This document shows positions 23,201-33,972 of a stretch of 64,000 bases of DNA, in pieces (the first letter of the stretch is position 1; the number at the start of each line of letters is the position of its first letter). This DNA is from Ptiloglossa arizonensis (taxonomy: Eukaryota > Arthropoda > Insecta > Hymenoptera > Colletidae), in the NCBI RefSeq assembly GCF_051014685.1, contig NW_027479509.1, positions 45,447 through 109,446 of the forward strand, read 5' to 3'. Under the pieces are notes generated by a model. That model had not been told where the DNA came from. It ran no database searches and was given only the letters and a program-made list of their open reading frames with translations. Position numbers and translations under genes: made by a program.

Positions 23201-26200
23201 GCATACCGTTGTAATCGGGCGAGTTTCTACTTTCAGATGCAGCAGGAATTTTTGGGTTTGGTCAATCTGTTCGCGAGATATGGGACTTTGAAGCTAAGAA
23301 ATGGTTGAGAAGACAACAAATTTTTCGCAATTCTGCTGCTCCAAACGCTTAACCAGAATAGCATAGGGAAAAAATACACCCACCGTTGTAATCGGGCGAG
23401 TTTCTACTTTCAGACGCAACAGGAATTTTTGGGTTGGGTCAATCCGTTCGCGAGATATGGGAGGCTGAAGCCAAGAAATGGTTGAGAACGCAAAAAATTT
23501 TTCGCAATTCTGCTGCTCCAAACGCTTAACCAGAATGGCCTAGGGAAAAAATACACATACCGTTGTAATCGGGCGAGCTTCTACTTTCAGATGCAATAGG
23601 GATTTTTGGGTTAAGTCAATCCGTTCGCGAGATATGGGAGTTTGAAGCTAAGAAGTGGTTGAGAAGACAACAAATTTTTGGCAATTCTGCTGCTCCAAAC
23701 GCTTAACCAGAATGGCCTATGGAAAAAATACACATACCGTTGTAATCGGGCGAGTTTCTGCTTTCAGATGCAATAGGAATTTTTGGGTTAGGACAATCCG
23801 TTCGCGAGATATGAGAGTTTGAAGCTAAGAAATGGTTGACAAGACAACAAATTTTTCGCACTTCTATTGCTCCAATCGCTTAACCAGAATGGCCTAGGGA
23901 AAAAATACGCATACCGTTGTAATCGGGCGTGTTTCTACTTTCAGATGCAATAGGAATTTTTGGGTTAGGTCAAACCGTTCGCGAGGTATGGGTGTTTGAA
24001 GCTAAGAAATGGTTGAGAAGACAACAAATTTTGCGCAATTCTGCTGCTCCAAACGCTTATGCGGAATGGCAGATGGAAAAAGTACACATACCGTTGTAAT
24101 CGGGCGAGTTTCTACTTTCAGATGCAATAGGAATTTTTGGGTTAGGTCAAACCGTTCGCGAGATATGGGTGTTTGAAGCTAAGAAATGGTTGAGAAGACA
24201 ACAAATTTTTCGCAATTCTGCTGCTCCAAACGCTTATGCGGAATGGCAGATGGAAAAAGTACACATACCGTTGTAATCGGGCGAGTTTCTACTTTCAGAT
24301 GCAATAGGAATTTTTGGGTTAGGACAATCCGTTCGCGAGATATGAGAGTTTGAAGCTAAGAAATGGTTGACAAGACAACAAATTTTTCGCACTTCTATTG
24401 CTCCAATCGCTTAACCAGAATGGCGTAGGGAAAAAATACGCATACCGTTGTAATCGGGCGAGTTTCTACTTTCAGATGCAATAGGAATTTTTGGGTTAGG
24501 TCAAACCGTTCGCGAGATATGGGTGTTTGAAGCTAAGAAATGGTTGAGAAGACAACAAATTTTTCGCAATTCTGCTGCTCCAAATGCTTATGCGGAATGG
24601 CAGACGGAAAAAGTACACATACCGTTGTAATCGGGCGAGTTTCTACTTTCAGATGCAATAGGAATTTTTGGGTTAGGTCAATCCGTTCGCGAGATATGGG
24701 AGTTTGAAGCCAAGAAATGATTGAGAAGGCAAAAAATTTTTCGCAATTCTGCTGCTCCAAACGCTTAACCAGAATGGCCTAGGTAAAAAATACACATACC
24801 ATTGTAATCGGGCGAGTGTCTACTTTCAGATGCAATAGGAATTTTTGGTTAGGTCAATCCGTTCGCGAGATATAGGAGTTTGAATCCAAGAAATGATTGA
24901 GAAGGGAAAAAAATTTTCGCACTTCTGCTGCTCCAAACGCTTAACCAGAATGGCCTAGGGAAAAAATACACATACCGTTGTAATCGGGCGAGTTTCTACT
25001 TTCAGATGCAATAGGAATGTTTGGGTTAGGTCAATCCGTTCGCGAGATAAGGGAGTTTGAAGCCAAGAAATGATTGAGAAGGAAAAAAATTTTCGCAATT
25101 CTGCTGCTCCAAACGCTTAACCAGAATGGCCTAGGGAAAAAATGCACATACCGTTGTAATCGGGCGAGTTTCTACTTTCAGATGCAATAGGAATTTTTGG
25201 GTTAGGACAATCCGTTCGCGAGATATGAGAGTTTGAAGCTAAGAAATGGTTGACAAGACAACAAATTTTTCGCACTTCTATTGCTCCAATCGCTTAACCA
25301 GATTGGCCTAGGGAAAAAATACACATACCGTTGTAATCGGGCGAGTTTCTACTTTCAGATGCAATAGGAATTTTTGGGTTAGGTCAATCCGTTCGCGAGA
25401 TATGGGAGTTTGAAGCCAAGAAATGATTGAGAAGGCAAAAAATTTTTCGCAATTCTGCTGCTCCAAACGCTTAACCAGAATGGCCTAGGGAAAAAATACA
25501 CATACCGTTGTAATCGGGCGAGTTTCTACTTTCAGATGCAATAGGAATTTTTGGGTTAGGTCAATCCGTTCGCGAGATATGGGAGTTTGAAGCCAAGAAA
25601 TGGTTGAGAAGGCAAAAAATTTTTCGCAATTCTGTTGCTCCAAACGCTTAACCAGAATGGCCTAGGGGAAAAATACACATACCGTTGCAATCGGGCGAGT
25701 TTCTACTTTCAGATGCAATAGGAATTTTTGGGTTAGGTCAATCCGTTCGCGAGTTATGGGAGTTTGAAGCCAAGAAATGGTTGAGAAGGCAAAAAATTTT
25801 TCGCAATTCTGTTGCTCCAAACGCTTAACCAGAATGGCCTAGGGAAAAAATACCCATACCGTTGTAATCGGGCGAGTTTCTACTTTCAGATGCAATAGGA
25901 ATTTTTGGGTTAGGTCAATCCGTTCGCGAGATATGGGAGTTTGAAGCCAAGAAATGGTTGAGAAGGCAAAAAATTTTCGCAATTCTGTTGCTCCAAACGC
26001 TTAACCAGAATGGCCTAGGGAAAAAATACCCATACCGTTGTAATCGGGCGAGTTTCTACTTCCAGATGCAATAGGAATTTTTGGGTTAGGTCAATCCGTT
26101 CGCGAGATATGGGAGTTTGAAGCTAAGAAATTGTTGAGAAGAGAATAAATTTTTCGCAATTCTGCTGCTCCAATCGCTTAACCAGAATGGCCTAGGGAAA

Positions 26201-27303
26201 AAATGCACATACCGTTGTAATCGGGCGAGTTTCTACTTTCAGATACAATAGGAATTTTTGGGTTAGGTCAATCCGTTCGCGAGATATGGGAGTTTGAAGC
26301 TAAGAAGTGGTTGAGAAGACAACAAATTTTTCGCAAATCTGCTGCTCCAAACGCTTAACCGGATTGGCATAGGGAAAAAGAACACATACCGTTGTAATCG
26401 GGCGAGTTTCTACTTTCAGTTGAAATAGGAATTTTTGGGTTAGGTCAATCCGTTCGCGAGATATGGGAGTTTGAAGCTAAGAAATGGTTGAGAAGACAAC
26501 AAATTTTGCGCAATTCTGCTGCTCCAAACGCTTATGCGGAATGGCAGATGCAAAAAGTACACATACCGTTGTAATCGGGCGAGTTTCTACTTTCAGATGC
26601 AATAGGAATTTTTGGGTTAGGTCAATCCGTTCGCGAGATATGGAGTTTGAAGCCAAGAAATGATTGAGAAGGCAAAAAATTTTTCGCAATTCTGCTGCTC
26701 CAAACGCTTAACCGGAATGGCATAGGGAAAAAGTACACATACCGCTGTAATCGGGCGAGTTTCTACTTCAGACGCAACAGGAATTTTCGGGTTGGGTCAA
26801 ACCGTTCGCGAGATATGGGAGTTTGAAGCCAAGAAATGGTTGAGAAGACAACAAATTTTTCGCAATTCTGCTGCTCCAAACGCTTATGCGGAATGGCAGA
26901 TGGAAAAAGTACACATACCGTTGTAATCGGGCGAGTTTCTACTTTCAGATGCAATAGGAATTTTTGGGTTTGGTCAATCTGTTCGCGAGATATGGGACTT
27001 TGAAGCTAAGAAATGGTTGAGAAGACAACAAATTTTTCGCAATTCTGCTGCTCCAAACGCTTAACCAGAATGGCATAGGGAAAAAATACACCTACCGTTG
27101 TAATCGGGCGAGTTTCTACTTTCAGACGCAACAGGAATTTTTGGGTTGGGTCAATCCGTTCGCGAGATATGGGAGGCTGAAGCCAAGAAATGGTTGAGAA
27201 CGCAAAAAATTTTTCGCAATTCTGCTGCTCCAAACGCTTAACCAGAATGGCCTAGGGAAAAAATACACATACCGTTGTAATCGGGCGAGTTTCTACTTTC
27301 AGA
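20254..27303. repeat. 33-monomer unit, second copy, with about 7 extra monomers
   Basis: Positions 20254-24719 copy 14418-18882 at an offset of 5836, becoming 5837 after one extra T near 24209. I saw no other difference in the parts I lined up. Positions 25957-27303 copy 18883-20231 at an offset near 7073, with single-base deletions at AAAAATTTTCGC near 25975, GATATGGAGTTTG near 26640 and TTCTACTTCAG near 26765. The 1237 bp in between have no counterpart in the first copy at that place. Single-base losses cluster in this second copy, which could be real decay or homopolymer sequencing error. Confidence 0.85.
24720..25956. repeat. Seven-monomer segment interrupting the second 33-monomer unit
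   Basis: 1237 bp, 7 x 177 minus 2, lie between the two halves of the duplicated unit. The first three monomers carry TACCATTGTAATC with GAGTGTCTAC, then GATATAGGAGTTTGAATCC, GAAGGGAAAAAAATTTTCGCAC and GAGATAAGGGAG. The same run of variants occurs at 28663-29300 and 32557-33100. The segment is therefore a third copy of that block rather than foreign DNA. It could have been inserted into the second copy or deleted from the first; the sequence alone does not decide. Confidence 0.75.
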
Positions 27304-27331
27304 TGCAATAGGGATATTTGGGTTAAGTCAA

Positions 27332-29308
27332 TCCGTTCGCGAGATATGGGAGTTTGAAGCCAAGAAATGATTGAGAAGGCAAAAAAATTTTCGCAATTCT
27401 GCTGCTCCAAACGCTTAACCAGAACGGCCTAGGGAAAAAATGTACATACCGTTGTAATCGGGCGAGTTTCTACTTTCAGATGCAATAGGAATTTTTGGGT
27501 TAGGTCAATCCGTTCGCGAGATATGAGAGTTTGAAGCTAAGAAATGGTTGACAAGACAACAAATTTTTCGCACTTCTATTGCTCCAATCGCTTAACCAGA
27601 ATGGCCTAGGGAAAAAAATACGCATACCGTTGTAATCGGGCGAGTTTCTACTTTCAGATGCAATAGGAATTTTTGGGTTAGGTCAAACCGTTCGCGAGAT
27701 ATGGGTGTTTGAAGCTAAGAAATGGTTGAGAAGACAACAAATTTTTCGCAATTCTGCTGCTCCAAACGCTTATGCGGAATGGCAGATGGAAAAAGTACAC
27801 ATACCGTTGTAATCGGGCGAGTTTCTACTTTCAGATGCAATAGGAATTTTTGGGTTAGGACAATCCGTTCGCGAGATATGAGAGTTTGAAGCTAAGAAAT
27901 GGTTGACAAGACAACAAATTTTTCGCACTTCTATTGCTCCAATCGCTTAACCAGAATGGCCTAGGGAAAAAATACGCATACCGTTGTAATCGGGCGAGTT
28001 TCTACTTTCAGATGCAATAGGAATTTTTGGGTTAGGTCAAACCGTTCGCGAGATATGGGTGTTTGAAGCTAAGAAATGGTTGAGAAGACAACAAATTTTT
28101 CGCAATTCTGCTGCTCCAAATGCTTATGCGGAATGGCAGATGGAAAAAGTACACATACCGTTGTAATCGGGCGAGTTTCTACTTTCAGATGCAATAGGAA
28201 TTTTTGGGTTAGGTCAATCCGTTCGCGAGATATGGGAGTTTGAAGCCAAGAAATGATTGAGAAGGCAAAAAATTTTTCGCAATTCTGCTGCTCCAAACGC
28301 TTAACCGGAATGGCATAGGGAAAAAGTACACATACCGCTGTAATCGGGCGAGTTTCTACTTTCAGACGCAACAGGAATTTTTGGGTTGGGTCAAACCGTT
28401 CGCGAGATATGGGAGTTTGAAGCCAAGAAATGGTTGAGAACGCAAAAAATTTTTCGCAATTCTGCTGCTCCAAACGCTTAACCGGAATGGCATAGGGAAA
28501 AAGTACACATACCGCTGTAATCGGGCGAGTTTCTACTTTCAGACGCAACAGGAATTTTTGGGTTGGGTCAAACCGTTCGCGAGATATGGGAGTTTGAAGC
28601 CAAGAAATGGTTGAGAACGCAAAAAATTTTTCGCAATTCTGCTGCTCCAAACGCTTAACCAGAATGGCCTAGGTAAAAAATACACATACCATTGTAATCG
28701 GGCGAGTGTCTACTTTCAGATGCAATAGGAATTTTTGGGTTAGGTCAATCCGTTCGCGAGATATAGGAGTTTGAATCCAAGAAATGATTGAGAAGGGAAA
28801 AAAATTTTCGCACTTCTGCTGCTCCAAACGCTTAACCAGAATGGCCTAGGGAAAAAATACACATACCGTTGTAATCGGGCGAGTTTCTACTTTCAGATGC
28901 AATAGGAATGTTTGGGTTAGGTCAATCCGTTCGCGAGATAAGGGAGTTTGAAGCCAAGAAATGATTGAGAAGGAAAAAAATTTTTCGCAATTCTGCTGCT
29001 CCAAACGCTTAACCAGAATGGCCTAGGGAAAAAATGCACATACCGTTGTAATCGGGCGAGTTTCTACTTTCAGATGCAATAGGAATTTTTGGGTTAGGAC
29101 AATCCGTTCGCGAGATATGAGAGTTTGAAGCTAAGAAATGGTTGACAAGACAACAAATTTTTCGCACTTCTATTGCTCCAATCGCTTAACCAGATTGGCC
29201 TAGGGAAAAAATACACATACCGTTGTAATCGGGCGAGTTTCTACTTTCAGATGCAATAGGAATTTTTGGGTTAGGTCAATCCGTTCGCGAGATATGGGAG
29301 TTTGAAGC
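27332..29308. repeat. Block repeated 22-23 monomers away, longer copy
   Basis: This 1977-bp segment returns at 31404-33202. The rare AGAACGGCCTAGGG with ATGTACATACC monomer at 27423 matches the one at 31495 (offset 4072). The offset becomes 4071 after the extra A in GGGAAAAAAATACGC near 27610, and 3894 (22 x 177) from 28663 onward. The drop of exactly 177 is explained by one additional monomer in this copy at 28309-28662. The right edge is near 29308, where GCTAAGAAGTGG replaces GCCAAGAAATG. Confidence 0.8.
28309..28662. repeat. Recent single-monomer tandem duplication
   Basis: Monomers 28309-28485 and 28486-28662 are the same apart from one base near their ends (CTTAACCGG against CTTAACCAG). 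Both carry the GGCATAGGG, AAGTACACATACCGCTG, GACGCAACAGG, GGTCAAACCG and GAGAACGCAAAA variants. The related block at 32380-32556 has only one such monomer. This is the smallest clear amplification step in the window. It also explains the longest minus-strand open frame (193 codons), which is 59 codons longer than its 134-codon counterpart. Confidence 0.85.
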
Positions 29309-31403
29309 TAAGAAGTGGTTGAGAAGACAACAAATTTTTCGCAAATCTGCTGCTCCAAACGCTTAACCGGAATGGCATAGGGAAAAAGTACACATACCGT
29401 TGTAATCGGGCGAGTTTCTACTTTTAGTTGAAATAGGAATTTTTGGGTTAGGTCAATCCGTTCGCGAGATATGGGAGTTTGAAGCTATGAAATGGTTGAC
29501 TAGACAACAAATTTTTCGCAATTCTGCTGCTCCAACCGCTCAACCAGAATGGCCTAGGGGAAAAATGCACATACCGTTGTAATTGGGCGAGTTTCTACTT
29601 TCAGATGCAATAGGAATTTTTGGGTTAGGTCAATCCGTTCGCGAGATATGGGAGTTTGAAGCTAAGAAATGGTTGAGAAGACAACAAATTTTTCGCAATT
29701 CTGCTGCTCCAAACGCTTAACCAGAATAGCATAGGGAAAAAATACACCCACCGTTGTAATCGGGCGAGTTTCTACTTTCAGACGCAACAGGAATTTTTGG
29801 GTTGGGTCAATCCGTTCGCGAGATATGGGAGGCTGAAGCCAAGAAATGGTTGAGAACGCAAAAAATTTTTCGCAATTCTGCTGCTCCAAACGCTTAACCA
29901 GAATGGCCTAGGGAAAAAATACACATACCGTTGTAATCGGGCGAGTTTCTACTTTCAGATGCAATAGGGATTTTTGGGTTAAGTCAATCCGTTCGCGAGA
30001 TATGGGAGGCTGAAGCCAAGAAATGGTTGAGAAGACAACAAATTTTTGGCAATTCTGCTGCTCCAAACGCTTAACCAGAATGGCCTATGGAAAAAATACA
30101 CATACCGTTGTATTCGGGCGAGTTTCTACTTTCAGATGCAATAGGAATTTTTGGGTTAGGTCAATCCGTTCGCGAGATATGGGAGTTTGAAGCCAAGAAA
30201 TGATTGAGAAGGCAAAAAAATTTTCGCAATTCTGCTGCTCCAAACGCTTAACCAGAATGGCCTAGGGAAAAAATGCACATACCGTTGTAATCGGGCGAGT
30301 TTCTACTTTCAGATGCAATTGGAATTTTTGGGTTAGGACAATCCGTTCGCGAGATATGAGAGTTTGAAGCTAAGAAATGGTTGACAAGACAACAAATTTT
30401 TCGCACTTCTATTGCTCCAATCGCTTAACCAGAATGGCCTAGGGAAAAAATACGCATACCGTTGTAATCGGGCGTGTTTCTACTTTCAGATGCAATAGGA
30501 ATTTTTGGGTTAGGTCAAACCGTTCGCGAGGTATGGGTGTTTGAAGCTAAGAAATGGTTGAGAAGACAACAAATTTTGCGCAATTCTGCTGCTCCAAACG
30601 CTTATGCGGAATGGCAGATGGAAAAAGTACACATACCGTTGTAATCGGGCGAGTTTCTACTTTCAGATGCAATAGGAATTTTTGGGTTTGGTCAATCTGT
30701 TCGCGAGATATGGGACTTTGAAGCTAAGAAATGGTTGACAAGACAACAAATTTTTCGCAATTCTGCTGCTCCAAACGCTTAACCGGAATGGCATAGGGAA
30801 AAAGTACACATACCGCTGTAATCGGGCGAGTTTCTACTTTCAGACGCAACAGGAATTTTCGGGTTGGGTCAAACCGTTCGCGAGATATGGGAGTTTGAAG
30901 CCAAGAAATGGTTGAGAAGACAACAAATTTTTCGCAATTCTGCTGCTCCAAACGCTTATGCGGAATGGCAGATGGAAAAAGTACACATACCGTTGTAATC
31001 GGGCGAGTTTCTACTTTCAGATGCAATAGGAATTTTTGGGTTTGGTCAATCTGTTCGCGAGATATGGGACTTTGAAGCTAAGAAATGGTTGAGAACGCAA
31101 AAAATTTTTCGCAATTCTGCTGCTCCAAACGCTTAACCAGAATGGCCTAGGGAAAAAATACACATACCGTTGTAATCGGGCGAGTTTCTACTTTCAGATG
31201 CAATAGGGATTTTTGGGTTAAGTCAATCCGTTCGCGAGATATGGGAGTTTGAAGCTAAGAAGTGGTTGAGAAGACAACAAATTTTTCGCAATTCTGCTGC
31301 TCCAAACGCTTAACCAGAATGGCCTATGGAAAAAATACACATACCGTTGTATTCGGGCGAGTTTCTACTTTCAGATGCAATAGGAATTTTTGGGTTAGGT
31401 CAA
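29309..31403. repeat. Patchwork monomers between the two block copies
   Basis: About 12 monomers related to several earlier blocks. The AGGCTGAAGCC with GAGAACGC monomers near 29830 and 30006 match those of 17631 and 20102. The CTTTTAGTTGAAATAGG monomer near 29420 resembles 34557. The TTGTATTCGGGCG variant occurs near 30109 and 31348 (7 monomers apart) and, to my reading, nowhere else. Nothing other than satellite monomers is visible. Confidence 0.8.
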
Positions 31404-33202
31404 TCCGTTCGCGAGATATGGGAGTTTGAAGCCAAGAAATGATTGAGAAGGCAAAAAAATTTTCGCAATTCTGCTGCTCCAAACGCTTAACCAGAACGGC
31501 CTAGGGAAAAAATGTACATACCGTTGTAATCGGGCGAGTTTCTACTTTCAGATGCAATAGGAATTTTTGGGTTAGGTCAATCCGTTCGCGAGATATGAGA
31601 GTTTGAAGCTAAGAAATGGTTGACAAGACAACAAATTTTTCGCACTTCTATTGCTCCAATCGCTTAACCAGAATGGCCTAGGGAAAAAATACGCATACCG
31701 TTGTAATCGGGCGAGTTTCTACTTTCAGATGCAATAGGAATTTTTGGGTTAGGTCAAACCGTTCGCGAGATATGGGTGTTTGAAGCTAAGAAATGGTTGA
31801 GAAGACAACAAATTTTTCGCAATTCTGCTGCTCCAAACGCTTATGCGGAATGGCAGATGGAAGAAGTACACATACCGTTGTAATCGGGCGAGTTTCTACT
31901 TTCAGATGCAATAGGAATTTTTGGGTTAGGACAATCCGTTCGCGAGATATGAGAGTTTGAAGCTAAGAAATGGTTGACAAGACAACAAATTTTTCGCACT
32001 TCTATTGCTCCAATCGCTTAACCAGAATGGCCTAGGGAAAAAATACGCATACCGTTGTAATCGGGCGAGTTTCTACTTTCAGATGCAATAGGAATTTTTG
32101 GGTTAGGTCAAACCGTTCGCGAGATATGGGTGTTTGAAGCTAAGAAATGGTTGAGAAGACAACAAATTTTTCGCAATTCTGCTGCTCCAAATGCTTATGC
32201 GGAATGGCAGATGGAAAAAGTACACATACCGTTGTAATCGGGCGAGTTTCTACTTTCAGATGCAATAGGAATTTTTGGGTTAGGTCAATCCGTTCGCGAG
32301 ATATGGGAGTTTGAAGCCAAGAAATGATTGAGAAGGCAAAAAATTTTTCGCAATTCTGCTGCTCCAAACGCTTAACCGGAATGGCATAGGGAAAAAGTAC
32401 ACATACCGCTGTAATCGGGCGAGTTTCTACTTTCAGACGCAACAGGAATTTTTGGGTTGGGTCAAACCGTTCGCGAGATATGGGAGTTTGAAGCCAAGAA
32501 ATGGTTGAGAACGCAAAAAATTTTTCGCAATTCTGCTGCTCCAAACGCTTAACCAGAATGGCCTAGGTAAAAAATACACATACCATTGTAATCGGGCGAG
32601 TGTCTACTTTCAGATGCAATAGGAATTTTTGGGTTAGGTCAATCCGTTCGCGAGATATAGGAGTTTGAAGCCAAGAAATGATTGAGAAGGGAAAAAAATT
32701 TTCGCACTTCTGCTGCTCCAAACGCTTAACCAGAATGGCCTAGGGAAAAAATACACATACCGTTGTAATCGGGCGAGTTTCTACTTTCAGATGCAATAGG
32801 AATGTTTGGGTTAGGTCAATCCGTTCGCGAGATAAGGGAGTTTGAAGCCAAGAAATGATTGAGAAGGAAAAAAATTTTTCGCAATTCTGCTGCTCCAAAC
32901 GCTTAACCAGAATGGCCTAGGGAAAAAATGCACATACTGTTGTAATCGGGCGAGTTTCTACTTTCAGATGCAATAGGAATTTTTGGGTTAGGACAATCCG
33001 TTCGCGAGATATGAGAGTTTGAAGCTAAGAAATGGTTGACAAGACAACAAATTTTTCACACTTCTATTGCTCCAATCGCTTAACCAGATTGGCCTAGGGA
33101 AAAAATACACATACCGTTGTAATCGGGCGAGTTTCTACTTTCAGATGCAATAGGAATTTTTGGGTTAGGTCAATCCGTTCGCGAGATATGGGAGTTTGAA
33201 GC
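31404..33202. repeat. Block repeated 22-23 monomers away, shorter copy
   Basis: 1799 bp matching 27332-29308 but one monomer shorter. It carries the same ordered markers: ATGTACATACC, CACTTCTATTGCTCC, CTTATGCGGAATGGCAG, the single GTACACATACCGCTG monomer, TACCATTG with GAGTGTCTAC, GATATAGGAG and GAGATAAGGGAG. Small private changes include GGAAGAAGTACAC near 31860 and TTTTTCACACTTC near 33054. Confidence 0.8.
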
Positions 33203-33972
33203 CAAGAAATGATTGAGAAGGCAAAAAATTTTTCGCAATTCTGCTGCTCCAAACGCTTAACCAGAATGGCCTAGGGAAAAAATACACATACCGTTGTAAT
33301 CGGGCGAGTTTCTACTTTCAGATGCAATAGGAATTTTTGGGTTAGGTCAATCCGTTCGCGAGATATGGGAGTTTGAAGCCAAGAAATGGTTGAGAAGGCA
33401 AAAAATTTTTCGCAATTCTGCTGCTCCAAACGCTTAACCAGAATGGCCTAGGGAAAAAATGCACATACTGTTGTAATCGGGCGAGTTTCTACTTTCAGAT
33501 GCAATAGGAATTTTTGGGTTAGGACAATCCGTTCGCGAGATATGAGAGCTTGAAGCTAAGAAATGGTTGACAAGACAACAAATTTTTCGCACTTCTATTG
33601 CTCCAATCGCTTAACCAGATTGGCCTAGGGAAAAAATACACATACCGTTGTAATCGGGCGAGTTTCTACTTTCAGATGCAATAGGAATTTTTGGGTTAGG
33701 TCAATCCGTTCGCGAGATATGGGAGTTTGAAGCCAAGAAATGATTGAGAAGGCAAAAAATTTTTCGCAATTCTGCTGCTCCAAACGCTTAACCAGAATGG
33801 CCTAGGGAAAAAATACACATACCGTTGTAATCGGGCGAGTTTCTACTTTCAGATGCAATAGGAATTTTTGGGTTAGGTCAATCCGTTCGCGAGATATGGG
33901 AGTTTGAAGCCAAGAAATGGTTGAGAAGGCAAAAAATTTTTCGCAATTCTGTTGCTCCAAACGCTTAACCAG
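32911..33972. repeat. 3-monomer tandem duplication (2 x 531 bp)
   Basis: The CACATACTGTTG variant, a change from TACCGTTG, appears at 32911 and again at 33442, exactly 531 bp apart. Each is followed by the same two monomers (CACTTCTATTGCTCC with ACCAGATTGG, then GCCAAGAAATGATTGAG). Differences are GAGAGTTTG against GAGAGCTTG (near 33546) and TTTTTCACAC against TTTTTCGCAC. After 33950 the second copy switches to CTGTTGCTCC, marking its right edge. Confidence 0.8.

Noticed and set aside
24720..25956. Transposon insertion at the break in the second 33-monomer unit
   Set aside because: The interrupting sequence is itself seven satellite monomers, a near multiple of 177 bp, with no terminal repeats, target-site duplication or coding capacity.
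28069..28650. 193-codon minus-strand open frame, and the many similar 60-159-codon frames
   Set aside because: Each is a translation of tandem satellite monomers. Starts and ends are set by single-base variants of the unit, the same peptide recurs every 59 codons, and no promoter, splice or start context sets any one apart.
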